A DNA stretch of 64,000 bases. Origin: Streptomyces violascens. Lineage in GTDB: Bacteria; Actinomycetota; Actinomycetes; Streptomycetales; Streptomycetaceae. Under the pieces are notes generated by a model that was given only the letters and a program-made list of their open reading frames with translations, did not search any database and was not told where the DNA came from. Positions 1 through 8,352 of this stretch are shown here, in pieces (the stretch's first letter is position 1; every line of letters starts with the position of its first letter). The DNA lies in the NCBI RefSeq assembly GCF_014649955.1, contig NZ_BMUA01000010.1:1-64000 (forward strand), read 5' to 3'. A program made the position numbers and the translations under genes.

Positions 1-390
1 CGTGCGCAGCCCGCCGACCAGGAGCAGGTACTGCTGCACGGCCGGCTCGCCCTCGTTGTCGGTGAACCGTTCCGCCGTCTCCAGCATGGCGGTGCCGGCG
101 GTGTACCGGGCATAGTCGGTGACGATGCCGCCACCGTACGGAGCGATCGTCTCACTCTGGGTGCACAAGGGGAGCCCGCGGCCGACGAGTTCGCTGCCGC
201 GCGCGAAGAACTGCACGTCGACGTGGCTGAACGGTTCGAGCCGCGCCCCGAACTTGGATTTGGTCCGCCGCACCCCGCGGGCCACGGCCCGCACCCGGCC
301 GTGGTTGCGGGTGAGCAGCGTGATGATGCGGTCGGCTTCCCCCAGCTTCTGGGTGCGCAGCACGATGCCGTCATCACGGAACAGACTCAT
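1..390 (-). CDS. recO: DNA repair protein RecO, N-terminal part (cut by window edge)
   Basis: RecO works in the RecFOR pathway, loading RecA onto SSB-coated single-stranded DNA during gap repair. Reading the minus strand from ATG at 390 gives 130 codons with no stop before the window edge. The N-terminus has the actinobacterial RecO oligonucleotide-binding fold pattern: LFRDDGIVLRTQKLGEADRI, then TLLTRNHGRVRAVARGVRRT, then SKFGARLEPFSHVDVQ. A later ML-ETAERFTDNE stretch matches the start of the helical region. The remaining part, including any zinc site, lies outside. The identification is secure; the C-terminus cannot be judged. Confidence 0.93.
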   Translation of the reverse strand, partial: MSLFRDDGIVLRTQKLGEADRIITLLTRNHGRVRAVARGVRRTKSKFGARLEPFSHVDVQFFARGSELVGRGLPLCTQSETIAPYGGGIVTDYARYTAGTAMLETAERFTDNEGEPAVQQYLLLVGGLRT

Positions 391-832
391 GCGGCCATTG
401 TCCTGCACGGGGGCGGCTTCCCCACCCCGCCCCTTTCCGCCGCAACACCCTGCGGCTCCGCCGCGCGGCCTCCGGGGGGCCAGCGCTGCCAGGGGCGCGG
501 GGAACTGCGCGACCAGCCCGCGACGACCCGCAGTCGAGCACATCGCGCTTCCCATGCCACGGGGTGCCGGAAAGCCAAGCGTGCCGAGGGGGCACGGGCC
601 GTGGCCGTGGCCACGAGGGTGCCCCGCGAAGGAATCGCGGACGCCGTCCGGGCGACGTGGCGGGGATCACCTCGGGCGGGCTCTCCCCAGGCCCCTCAAG
701 CGGTCCGGGCGCACCGGGGTGCACGCGCGGGGTCCGGTTCACGGCGTTTGCACAGGGGGATGGGGCACCATTGCGCCAGCAGGGCCCTCTTCTCCTGTGA
801 CTGAACCCTTCGCCTCACCTGGACGGACCGGA
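391..832. other. Gene-free stretch with a family A intergenic repeat
   Basis: This 440-base stretch between divergent recO and the lipoprotein gene has open frames on both strands, but none with protein-like composition or a recognisable family. It contains a C-rich tract near 420-440, the GGCTCCGCCGCG motif near 450, and one copy of the common GGGGCGCGGGGAACTGCGCG repeat at about 490-536. Promoters for both flanking genes should lie here, but I cannot place them. Confidence 0.6.
490..536 (+). repeat. Family A intergenic repeat, copy 1
   Basis: The core CAGGGGCGCGGGGAACTGCG is followed by CGACCAGCC and a CCCGCAG tail. The same sequence recurs near 8230, 20018-20095 (reverse), 31731, 35190 (reverse), 41381, 41440 and 42834. 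It is non-coding and always intergenic in this window. Confidence 0.8.
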
Positions 833-1540
833 ATGCCGCTGCCCACGACCGGTCGCCGTGCCCGCACGGCGGTCTGCGCGTTCGCCGTGCTGGCGCTCGC
901 CGGGTGTTCGGCGGGCGAGGGCGTGCGGGACGCCGGGCCGGCGGCCACGTCGTCCGCTTCGGTGACCGCCTCCCCGCTGTGGCCCGACCACACCGCCACC
1001 GTCGCGCCCGCCAAGCCCGGCCAGGGTTTCCACGCGCGCGGGCCCGTGCCGGGGGTCACGGTGCCGGACGGGGATCTCACGCGGGTCGACGGCGTGCGGC
1101 TCCTCGCCGCCGATCCGGCGACCGACCGCGCGGTGCAGAGCGGCCTCAAGGAGTGCCCCGACGGCTCCTCCTGCCGGCTGCGGCCGCCCGCGTACGCCGA
1201 TCTCACCGGTGACGGGAAGCGCGAACTCGTGCTCGCCTACGACGACTTGGGCCGCACCATCCTCTGGGTCTACACCGCGGTGGGCGAGCAGGCCCACGTC
1301 GTCCTCGAATACGCCGGGCGGCCCGGCACGAGCGCCGCCACGCTCGGCACCGATCTGGTCGTCACCGAGCCCGCGGGCGGCCGCAACCGCGAGACCGACA
1401 CCACCCTGCGCTGGAACGGCAGCGAGCTCGCCCCGCTCCCGGCCGCCTCCGACCCCGCCAAGGGCGCCTCCAAGACCCGGCCCGCCGAGGACTCCCTGAT
1501 CAAGCCGGCCGACGGGACCGACGGGCCGGGGCAGGGCTGA
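833..1540 (+). CDS. Secreted lipoprotein with FG-GAP/VCBS-like motif
   Basis: The 235-residue product begins with a lipoprotein signal: Arg-rich n-region, hydrophobic core and lipobox LAGC near residue 23. It should therefore be lipid-anchored on the outer face of the membrane. Residues around 120 read AYADLTGDGKRELVLAYDD, an FG-GAP/VCBS-like calcium-loop motif, so part of the fold is probably beta-propeller-like. The Ser/Ala/Pro-rich stretch after the lipobox looks like a linker. An in-frame GTG at 797 is an alternative start; ATG at 833 gives a normal signal peptide. It is convergent with the response regulator at 1597. The function is unknown. Confidence 0.72.
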   Translation: MPLPTTGRRARTAVCAFAVLALAGCSAGEGVRDAGPAATSSASVTASPLWPDHTATVAPAKPGQGFHARGPVPGVTVPDGDLTRVDGVRLLAADPATDRAVQSGLKECPDGSSCRLRPPAYADLTGDGKRELVLAYDDLGRTILWVYTAVGEQAHVVLEYAGRPGTSAATLGTDLVVTEPAGGRNRETDTTLRWNGSELAPLPAASDPAKGASKTRPAEDSLIKPADGTDGPGQG

Positions 1541-1547
1541 GCCCCGG
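1526..1547. terminator. Hairpin between convergent genes
   Basis: CCGGGGC (1526-1532) pairs with GCCCCGG (1541-1547) around an 8-base loop that contains the stop codon of the lipoprotein gene. A near copy of the element, CGGGCAGGGCTGAGCCCG, follows at 1573-1590. The two lie between convergent genes and may terminate both. Confidence 0.55.
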
Positions 1548-1596
1548 TCCAGTCCTACGGGACCGGCCGACCCGGGCAGGGCTGAGCCCGCCGGCC

Positions 1597-2289
1597 TCAC
1601 CCGCCCGGCACCACAAGCCCCGACTCGTACGCCAGGATCACCAGCTGGGCCCGGTCCCGTACCCCGGATTTCCCCATGATCCGGCTCACATGGGTCTTCG
1701 CGGTCAGCGGGCTCAGGGCCAGCGCGTCCGCGATCTCCGTGTTGTTGAGGCCCCGGGCGACCAGGGTGAGGACTTCTCGTTCCCGGGAGGAGAGGGCGGT
1801 CAGGGCGCCGGGGCCGTTGCCCGCCGTCGGCCGAGGGGCTCGCAGGACCCGGGCGATCAGGCTCGCCGTCGGGCCCGGCGAGAGCAGCGCGTCGCCGGCC
1901 GCCACCGTGCGGATGGCGTCCAGGAGTTCGGCGGGGCGGGTGTCCTTCACCAGGAAGCCCGAGGCGCCGGCCCGCAGCGCCTCCAGGACGTTCTCGTCGG
2001 TGTCGTACGTCGTCAGGACCAGCACCTTCACCCCGGCGAGGTCCTCGGATGCGGCGATCGATCGAGTCGCCTCGATGCCGTCCGTGCCCGGCATCCGCAG
2101 GTCCATGACGACCACGTCGGCCCGCGCCGAGTGGGCGAGGCCGACGGCCTCCGCGCCGGTGCCGGCCTGGCCGACGACGGCCATGTCGGGCGCCGACTCC
2201 ACGAGCATCGCGAAGGCCGACCGGACCAGGGTCTGGTCGTCGGCGAGCACCACCCGGATGCGGCCGACGTCCGGCACAGCAGCGGTCAT
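1597..2289 (-). CDS. NarL/FixJ-family response regulator
   Basis: This 230-residue transcription factor has an N-terminal receiver domain (about 10-130) and a C-terminal LuxR-type helix-turn-helix (about 160-225). The receiver shows the acidic pair in VVLADDQ, the phospho-acceptor Asp in VVMDLRMPG and the conserved Lys in FLVKD. The DNA-binding part shows LSSREREVLTLVARGLNNTEI and the TAKTHVSRIMGK recognition region. It lies about 100 bases downstream of the histidine kinase at 2393, its likely partner, and both follow the MMPL exporter gene. The promoter it controls is not shown by the sequence; the exporter operon is the obvious candidate. Confidence 0.93.
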   Translation of the reverse strand: MTAAVPDVGRIRVVLADDQTLVRSAFAMLVESAPDMAVVGQAGTGAEAVGLAHSARADVVVMDLRMPGTDGIEATRSIAASEDLAGVKVLVLTTYDTDENVLEALRAGASGFLVKDTRPAELLDAIRTVAAGDALLSPGPTASLIARVLRAPRPTAGNGPGALTALSSREREVLTLVARGLNNTEIADALALSPLTAKTHVSRIMGKSGVRDRAQLVILAYESGLVVPGG

Positions 2290-2392
2290 GCGGTTGCCTC
2301 CAAGGAACGCAGCGGTACGAGGGAAAGGTTCGGCGCGGCCCGGGAGGCTCGCAAGACCCAGACGTCACAAAGAGCCCGGAAGGCCTGGACGC

Positions 2393-3589
2393 TCACGCGG
2401 TGGCCTCCAGCGGACGGTCCCTCAACGGGCGCGCCACCAGCGGAAGGTCCGCCGTCACCCGGAAGCCGCCGCCCTCGCGCGGCCCCGCCTCCAGGGTGCC
2501 GCCCACGCTGCGGGCCCGCTCGCGCATTCCTACGATTCCGAAGCCGGAGCCCTCGGCCGCGCCGCCCCGGCCGTCGTCGGTGACGGTGACCCGGAGCACC
2601 TCGCCCGCCGCCTCGACGCGGACCCGGGCGGTGGCGTCGGGGCCCGCGTGCCGTACCGCGTTGGTCAGCGACTCCTGGACGATGCGGTAGGCGGCCGCGC
2701 CGACGGCGGGCGGCACGTGCACGCCGTCGGCCTCCACGGTCAGCTCGGCCTTCGCGCTGCGGGCCAGGTCGGGCAGCCCGTCGAGGTCGGGCAGCGGCCC
2801 GTGCTCGTCGGCGCGCAGCACGGTCAGGGTGGTGCGCAGTTCGGCGCGGGCCTCGCGGCAGGTGTCGGCGATGGAGTCGAGGGCGGCGGCCACCGCCGCC
2901 CGGTCGAGCCGCTCGGGGGACGCGGTCAGGACGTGGGCGGCGACCGAGGTGCGCACCCCGATCAGGGTGATGCTGTGGGCGAGCAGGTCGTGCAGGTCGC
3001 GGGCGATGCGCAGGCGTTCCTCGGTGAGTTGGCGCTCGGTCTCGCGGGCGGCGACGGCCCGCTGTTCGGCGACGTAGGCACGGGAGTTGCGCAGGGCGAC
3101 GCCGAAGACGAGGGCTGCCACCAGCCAGCCGGAGGTGCGGAGCACGTCGAAGACCCGGTGGACCCCGTTGAACGACATGCCGGTGACGGCGAAGCCCACG
3201 ACGCAGGCGCCGGCGGTCACGGTCCGGCGGACCGTGCCGGTCACGGCGACCGTGTACAGGGCGGTCATCGCGATCGGCATGGGACCCATGTGGGCGTTGT
3301 TGAGCAGTTGGTACGGGGCGATGCAGGCCACGATCACGGCGAGCACCGCCATCGGGTGGCGGCGCCGCCCGGCCAGGGCGAGGGCGGCCGCGGCGAGCAG
3401 GGCCCAGCCGAGGGCGTCCGGCCGCAGCGCGGTGTCGGCGTAGGCGATGGCCGCGCCGAGCAGCCCGGCCCCGGCGGCGAGCGCCGCGTCGGCCCGCAGC
3501 GGGTGCGCGCTGTCGCCGGGGTCGCGGTGCAGCAGCGCCGTCACCCGCTCCCCGAGGCTCGGGCCCGTCGGTGTGTTCACGTCTGCCAC
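2393..3589 (-). CDS. Membrane sensor histidine kinase, HisKA_3 (NarX/DesK type)
   Basis: The 398-residue kinase has five or so hydrophobic segments in residues 40-155, then a dimerisation/phosphotransfer helix with the catalytic His in RIARDLHDLLAHSI (near residue 200). A C-terminal HATPase_c domain has the N-box in IVQESLTNAVRHAG and the G-boxes TDDGRGG and GFGIVGMRERA. There is no separate extracellular sensing domain, so it probably senses through the membrane region. The start is GTG at 3589, 16 bases after the exporter stop, so MMPL, kinase and regulator form one operon. The pair probably reports an envelope stress or a substrate of the exporter; that is inference from the arrangement. 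Confidence 0.92.
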   Translation of the reverse strand: MADVNTPTGPSLGERVTALLHRDPGDSAHPLRADAALAAGAGLLGAAIAYADTALRPDALGWALLAAAALALAGRRRHPMAVLAVIVACIAPYQLLNNAHMGPMPIAMTALYTVAVTGTVRRTVTAGACVVGFAVTGMSFNGVHRVFDVLRTSGWLVAALVFGVALRNSRAYVAEQRAVAARETERQLTEERLRIARDLHDLLAHSITLIGVRTSVAAHVLTASPERLDRAAVAAALDSIADTCREARAELRTTLTVLRADEHGPLPDLDGLPDLARSAKAELTVEADGVHVPPAVGAAAYRIVQESLTNAVRHAGPDATARVRVEAAGEVLRVTVTDDGRGGAAEGSGFGIVGMRERARSVGGTLEAGPREGGGFRVTADLPLVARPLRDRPLEATA

Positions 3590-3605
3590 CCTGCCATCCT
3601 CGTCC

Positions 3606-5798
3606 TCAACGCGGCTCGCCGACCAGCGCCGAGGGCGTTCCGGCGGCCGGCTGCGGGGTGTGGGAGAGGCGGCCCGGCCACCAGACCCTGCGGCCGAGCA
3701 GCAGGTTGGCGCTGGTCACCAGGTAGGTGCGCACCAGGAAGGTGTCCAGGAGCACCCCGACCGCGATGATCGTGCCCAGTTCGACGAACATCACGAGCGG
3801 CAGCGAGGCGAGCACCGCGAACGTGGCGGCGAGCACCGTGCCCGCCGAGGCGATCACGCCGCCGGTGGTGCGCAGGGCGGTCAGCGCGGCCTCGCGCGGC
3901 CCGGCTCCTCGCAGGGTCTCCTCGCGGGTGCGGTGCATCAGGAAGATGCCGTAGTCGACGCCTAGAGCGACCAGGAACACGAAGGTCAGCAGGGGAAGGC
4001 CGGGGTCGAGGCCCGAGAAGCCGAGGACCGGTCCGAAGACCAGGCCGCCGATGCCCATGGCCGCTCCCCACACCGCGACGACGGCGGCGACGAGCAGCAG
4101 CGGGGCGACGAGGCTGCGCAGGAGCAGGGCGAGGACGAGCAGGACGGAGGCGAGGACGAGGGGGATGACGATCAGCCGGTCGTGGGAGTTGGCGTCGGCG
4201 AGGTCGAGGGCCTGGGCGCTGGCTCCGCCGACGTGCGCGCCGGTGAGTCCGGCCCGCAGCCGTCCGATGGTGGCGCTCTCGTCCGCCGATTCGGGGGCGG
4301 CCTTCGTGGTGACGGCGATCTCGGTCCAGCCGCCGCCGCTGCGGCCCCGTTCGGCGCTCGCGACGCCTTCGACGGACCGGGCGGCGGCGAGCGTGCGGTC
4401 GGCTCCGGCGGTCGGGGTCATGACCTCGACGGGCCGGCTGCTGCGGTCCGGGAAGGCGGCGGCGAGCGTGCTCATGGCGACGGTCGACTCGGGCTTGGTG
4501 GTGTAGCTGTCCTCCTGCTTGAGCGCGCCGGGCAGGTGGAACGCGCCGAGCGCGAGGGCGCCCAGGAGGACAACTCCCGTGAGCAGTACGGCAGTTGGGC
4601 GTTTGCCCGCCGAGCTTCCCATCGCGGCGAACAGGTCGCGGCGGCGCCGCCCGGGTTCACTTCCGTACGCCGGGATCAGCGGCCAGAACACCCGCCGCCC
4701 CAGCAGCACCAGGATCGCGGGCAGCAGGGTGAGCATCGCGGCGAGCGCGCACAGCACCCCGATCGCGCCGACCGGGCCGAGCCCCCTGATGTTGTTGAGG
4801 TCGGCGGCGAGCAGGCAGACCAGGCCGGCCACGACCGTCCCGGACGAGGCGAGCAGGGCGGGCCCGCAGCCGCGCAGGGCGGCACGCATCGCGTCGTACG
4901 GGAGGGGATGGCGGCGCAGTTCGTCGCGGTAGCGGGCGACGAGGAGGAGCGCGTAGTCGGTGCCCGCGCCGAAGACGAGGACGGTCATGATTCCGGCGCT
5001 CTGGCTGGTCACCGTGATCCCGGACCAGGTGGCGAGTCCGTACACGGCGGCCCGCGCGCAGACCGCGCCCGCGCCGACCACCACCAGCGGCACCAGCCAC
5101 AGCACGGGGCTGCGATAGGTGAGGACGAGGAGCAACGCGACCACCAGGCCGGTGGCCAGCATCAGCGTCCCGTCGAGGGAGCCGAACACGCCGCGCGCGT
5201 CGACCGCGAGGGCGCCGTCCCCGCCGACCCGGACGGTCATGCCGTCCGCGTCGGCGGCGCGGGCCCGTACGTCGTCGACGAAGGCCTTCTTCGCGTCGTC
5301 GTCCTTGGCGGGCGCGGCCGTGGACACCGCGTACATGAGGGTGGCGCCGTCCTTGGACGTCACGCCGGGGCCGTGCTGGACGGCCGCGAAGTCCTTGGGG
5401 TCGTCGGCCGCGGCAAGCTCGGCGGGCGACTTGCCGGCCTCGGTGCCCGGCGGGACGGTGATCTCGGCGAGCTGGCCCGCGGCGGTGTCCCGGTCGGCGG
5501 CCGTGAGACCGCCGTCGCGGTGGTAGACGAGCACCAGGCTGGTGATCTCGCCGCCGGGCAGCTTGTCCTGGAGCTTCGCGACCTGGGTGGAGTCGGCGCC
5601 GGCCGGCAGATAGTCGGCGGTCTGGTCGCGCTGTACGTCCCCGAGCCTGCCCGCGAACGACCCGGCGACGGCGAGCACGATCACCCACAGGGCGAGCACG
5701 CCCCAGGGAACTGCCCGCCGTTTACCGGCAGTTGATGCCCTGTTCGGCGCGGACCCCGCTGGTACCGACCTCGGTGGTGCTGATCTCGTCGACCCCAT
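3606..5798 (-). CDS. MMPL-family RND transporter
   Basis: This 730-residue protein has the MMPL architecture. Residues 25-45 form TM1, a large extracytoplasmic domain follows to about 190, then a block of five TM segments. The pattern repeats with a second extracytoplasmic domain (about 390-520) and a second TM block to about 700. Motifs include GAGTDYALLLVARYRDELRR in the first half and the counterpart LGVDYGIFLMHRTREE in the second; the Asp-Tyr pairs are the proton-relay residues of the family. Such pumps export lipids, siderophores or drugs using the proton gradient. It is first in an operon with a two-component system, and an MmpS-like lipoprotein lies about 1 kb away on the opposite strand. 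The substrate is unknown. Confidence 0.92.
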   Translation of the reverse strand: MGSTRSAPPRSVPAGSAPNRASTAGKRRAVPWGVLALWVIVLAVAGSFAGRLGDVQRDQTADYLPAGADSTQVAKLQDKLPGGEITSLVLVYHRDGGLTAADRDTAAGQLAEITVPPGTEAGKSPAELAAADDPKDFAAVQHGPGVTSKDGATLMYAVSTAAPAKDDDAKKAFVDDVRARAADADGMTVRVGGDGALAVDARGVFGSLDGTLMLATGLVVALLLVLTYRSPVLWLVPLVVVGAGAVCARAAVYGLATWSGITVTSQSAGIMTVLVFGAGTDYALLLVARYRDELRRHPLPYDAMRAALRGCGPALLASSGTVVAGLVCLLAADLNNIRGLGPVGAIGVLCALAAMLTLLPAILVLLGRRVFWPLIPAYGSEPGRRRRDLFAAMGSSAGKRPTAVLLTGVVLLGALALGAFHLPGALKQEDSYTTKPESTVAMSTLAAAFPDRSSRPVEVMTPTAGADRTLAAARSVEGVASAERGRSGGGWTEIAVTTKAAPESADESATIGRLRAGLTGAHVGGASAQALDLADANSHDRLIVIPLVLASVLLVLALLLRSLVAPLLLVAAVVAVWGAAMGIGGLVFGPVLGFSGLDPGLPLLTFVFLVALGVDYGIFLMHRTREETLRGAGPREAALTALRTTGGVIASAGTVLAATFAVLASLPLVMFVELGTIIAVGVLLDTFLVRTYLVTSANLLLGRRVWWPGRLSHTPQPAAGTPSALVGEPR

Positions 5799-5981
5799 GG
5801 CGGGTCCCCCTCCGGCTGGAATCCGGAAGGCCCTGGCGGCCTGCCCGGTGTTTCCAGCGTCCGGCCCGCGGGGGGCTCTTTCGTCAGGCCGACGACCGAG
5901 ATCATCCGTACTTCCGGGGGCGTCCGGAGGGGCCCGGTTACTCCCGTGGGAGTAGCACGACCCCTGACCGGCAGGTGCGGC

Positions 5982-6203
5982 TCACGGCACCTCGCCCCGG
6001 CTGCGCGCGTTCGCGTACGCCGTGGCCGCCCTGAGCCGCTCCGTGGTGGTCGCGGCCCGGGCGGCCTCCGGCAGGCAGTCCCACTCGCGCCCGCCGCCGA
6101 ACGGCCGCAGTTGGAGGTAGGGCCCCTTGCGCCCCATCACCTGGCCCAGTCTGCCGCTCCCGGTGTCGACGACGTACGAACCCACGGGCGGGACTGCGGT
6201 CAT
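5982..6203 (-). CDS. Small conserved Streptomyces protein of unknown function
   Basis: The 73-residue soluble product reads as a single small domain. Its N-terminal half has a beta-rich pattern (GSYVVDTGSGRLGQVMGRKG, then YLQLRPFGGGREWDC) and its C-terminal half is an Ala/Arg-rich helix. I recognise this pattern from small proteins annotated as hypothetical in many streptomycetes, but no biochemical role is known to me. The start is ATG at 6203, with GGGAGAC just upstream. No signal peptide is visible. Confidence 0.7.
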   Translation of the reverse strand: MTAVPPVGSYVVDTGSGRLGQVMGRKGPYLQLRPFGGGREWDCLPEAARAATTTERLRAATAYANARSRGEVP

Positions 6204-6751
6204 GGGTCTCCCTCCGGCAGTACGGAACTTGGATCCACGGGCAGTATCGGGTGCCGGGCGGCCCCGGCCGCTCCATGATCCCAGTTTTTCGTTCGGTCAC
6301 CACATCGGATCGAGCAGGAGCAATGACCGCATAATTCCGGACCGGGCGCGCACGTCCTGCAATTCACCCGCGACCGATTCCACGGCCGCGTTTTCTTCCC
6401 TTACGCAGATGCGGCACGGGAGGCGGAGAGCAGGCCGGAGCGGGTCCGGGGGCGGCGGCCGGGCTCACGTCCCGCTGTCCGGATATCCGTTGGCCCACCG
6501 GATATTTCGAACAGGCAATTCGCAAGCAGTAAGGGGATGTTTCCGCTCCGGATCGGCCGCCCAACTCGCAAAGAGAGGTTTCTTCGCGCGAATGTTCAGG
6601 ACGTTCCGGATGCCCAACAATGCATTGCGGTACGGGGATTGGCGCTGCGCCGCGTGCCGCTCGCCGGGCGGTGTCCGGGCGCCCCGGGGGCATGATCTAC
6701 GGTCTTGTGCGGGACCACTACCGATCAGCACAGCAACGGGGACGTACGGAC
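6204..6751. other. Gene-free stretch, relatively AT-rich
   Basis: This 548-base stretch between divergent genes is richer in A and T than its surroundings. It contains no frame I would call a gene; the longest frames are rich in Arg/Pro and look like noise. It holds a 10-bp palindrome CGGATATCCG (6480-6489) and a direct repeat CCGGATAT at 6479-6486 and 6498-6505, which could be a regulator site. Confidence 0.5.
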
Positions 6752-7213
6752 ATGCGCAAGACAGCCACCCTCGCCATCACCCTGCTCGCGGCGGCCGCGC
6801 TGCTCACCGGGTGCGGGAGCGAGAAGAAGGACGAGGGTGCGGCCAAGGCGGGCGACGCGAAGCCGAGCGCCTCGGCGGGCGGCAGCGCGAAGGGCTCGGC
6901 GCCGGACCGCAAGGGCGTGCCGCACCAGGTCGTCTTCGAGGTGGGCGGCACGGGCAGGTCGCAGGTGATGTGGGTCGGCAACACCAACCACTTCGAGCAG
7001 GTGACGCTGCCCTGGACGAAGACCGAGACCGTGACGCTGGAGGACGCGGAGCTCGACGTCGGCGTCACGGTGTCGGTGGTGCCGGGCTCCGTGAAGCGCG
7101 CGGACGGGATGCTTCAGGCAGCGCCCTGCACCATCAAGGTCGACGGCAAGCAGGTCGCGGACAACCAGAACGGCGCGTCGGACAAGCTCTGCGAGTACAA
7201 GCTCAAGAATTAG
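6752..7213 (+). CDS. MmpS-like lipoprotein
   Basis: The 153-residue product has a lipoprotein signal with lipobox LTGC near residue 20 and a Lys/Glu/Ser/Ala linker. Its single domain follows the MmpS pattern: VVFEVGGTGRSQVMWVG, then FEQVTLPWTKTETV, where family members carry a YEVTG-like strand and an LPW turn. The end carries a Cys pair (APC-TIK and KLCEYK). MmpS proteins assist MmpL transporters at the membrane. An MMPL gene lies at 3606-5798, so a functional link is plausible although the two are not in one operon. The start was chosen for the signal peptide; GGGGACG lies upstream. It ends 3 bases from the convergent TerB gene. Confidence 0.68.
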   Translation: MRKTATLAITLLAAAALLTGCGSEKKDEGAAKAGDAKPSASAGGSAKGSAPDRKGVPHQVVFEVGGTGRSQVMWVGNTNHFEQVTLPWTKTETVTLEDAELDVGVTVSVVPGSVKRADGMLQAAPCTIKVDGKQVADNQNGASDKLCEYKLKN

Positions 7214-7216
7214 CTC

Positions 7217-7951
7217 TTACGAGGGCGTGCGGGCGGCCGCGAGCAGCCGGGCGGTGTCGTCCGCGCAGAGCGAGAGCGCGCCGCCGACCGTACTGAGCAC
7301 CTCGCGTTCGGCCGCGCTGTACGGGCCGTCCGCGAGCGCGATCCGGGCCCCCTGCAACAGGATGGACTCGCGGCCGGCGGGGGCCAGGTGCGGGGCCAGC
7401 GGTTCGAGGGCCTCGTGGAGCTCGATCGCGAGCGCCGCGCCGCAGGGGTCCGTCTCGTCGACCGGGTCAGTGAGGAACCGGCCGGTGTCCGCCGCCAGGG
7501 CCTCGATGAGGGCGACGAGCTGGTCCTCGGTGCAGTCGTCGAACCCGGCCGCCCGGACGGTGGCGACGGCGGTCGTGGTGACCGTACGGGACGAGGTGCC
7601 GCCCGCCGCGAGGACGGCGAGGGCGACGGTGTGCACGGCGTCGCGCAGCATCGCGGAGAAGCGGGTCGTGGTGGGGTGGTCCAGGACTTCCGTCCCGAAG
7701 TGGCCCTGGCAGGCAGCGCATTCGACCACCGGGCCGGCGGTGCCGCGGGTGGCGAGCGGGATGCCGAGCACCGTGAGGCGTCTGCGGCCGGTGCGGCGCT
7801 GGTAGTTCCGGTCGCCGCCGCAGTCCGGGCAGAAGAACTCGCCGTCTCCCACGGTGTGCCACAGGATGCGGACTGACCAGAGGCGGGGCCGGAGGCGGGG
7901 ACCGGGCGCCCCGGTCGGGTTCGTGCCGTTCTGTCCCCGTGCTGGCCGCAC
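7217..7951 (-). CDS. TerB-domain protein with zinc ribbon
   Basis: The 244-residue protein starts at GTG 7951, preceded by GGAGG with a six-base spacer. An N-terminal zinc-ribbon-like part has CPDCGGDRNYQ and a second pair CAACQ (about residues 35-75). The C-terminal helical region (about 95-240) matches TerB-like domains, with LQGARIALADGPYSAAEREV near the end. TerB domains occur in tellurite-resistance and phage-defence contexts, but stand-alone zinc-ribbon TerB proteins in actinomycetes have no assigned function. No other ter genes are nearby, so I would not call it a resistance gene. Confidence 0.75.
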   Translation of the reverse strand: MRPARGQNGTNPTGAPGPRLRPRLWSVRILWHTVGDGEFFCPDCGGDRNYQRRTGRRRLTVLGIPLATRGTAGPVVECAACQGHFGTEVLDHPTTTRFSAMLRDAVHTVALAVLAAGGTSSRTVTTTAVATVRAAGFDDCTEDQLVALIEALAADTGRFLTDPVDETDPCGAALAIELHEALEPLAPHLAPAGRESILLQGARIALADGPYSAAEREVLSTVGGALSLCADDTARLLAAARTPS

Positions 7952-8229
7952 CGCGCACCTCCGTAACGCTCCGGCAACGTTGCCGCGTTGACGTGATGTT
8001 AGCCACATCCGTGATGTGGCGTCAGCACCCCGGAAGGAGGAGAGGGCGGCGGATGGCGAAATCCCGTCGTCGGCTCGGCGCGGGCGGCTGGGGTGGGCCA
8101 CCCCAAACCCTCAGCTCAGCTGCCCCCGCGGGCGGCGTTTCCCCCACCCCGCCCCTCCCCGAAACCCGCCGGGGGTGGGGGTGGAAAAGGTAGGTTCCCG
8201 GGGGTACGCCCTGCCGGAGCCAGTGCTGC

Positions 8230-8276
8230 CAGGGGCGCGGGGAACTGCGCGACCGGCCACCCACGGCCCGCAGCCG
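8230..8276 (+). repeat. Family A intergenic repeat, copy 2
   Basis: It is a near-identical copy of the element at 490-536, with core CAGGGGCGCGGGGAACTGCG, then GACCGGCCACCCACGGCCCGC. Confidence 0.8.
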
Positions 8277-8310
8277 CAGTCGTCTCGAGCCCCTCCGGCG
8301 ATTGAGGAGC

Positions 8311-8341
8311 GGGGGCGTGGGGGCAGAGCCCCCACGCCCCC
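8311..8341 (-). terminator. leuA terminator within a family B repeat
   Basis: GGGGGCGTGGGGGC (8311-8324) and GCCCCCACGCCCCC (8328-8341) form a perfect 14-bp stem with a three-base loop. It begins 11 bases beyond the leuA stop on the minus strand. The adjoining sequence CCCCTCCGGCGATTGAGGAG (8291-8310) is the family B core, so the repeat and the terminator are one unit. Confidence 0.78.
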
Positions 8342-8352
8342 GCCCGCCCGGG

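Larger units (their letters stand above)
7952..8352. other. Intergenic repeat cluster (families C, A, B)
   Basis: No gene is visible in these 400 bases. From left to right they hold family C (CCCCGAAACCCGCCGGGGGT, about 8156-8175), family A (8230-8276) and family B (about 8286-8341). The same C-A-B order recurs at 31500-31830. The start region of the TerB gene occupies the left end. Confidence 0.7.

Noticed and set aside
6364..6731. Two overlapping minus-strand frames of about 90-110 codons in the gap before the MmpS-like gene
   Set aside because: No ribosome-binding site, no recognisable domain, Pro/Arg/Gly-rich composition and no support from neighbours.
7217..7951. Tellurite-resistance cluster
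   Set aside because: Only a TerB domain is present; no terC, terD or other ter genes are nearby.
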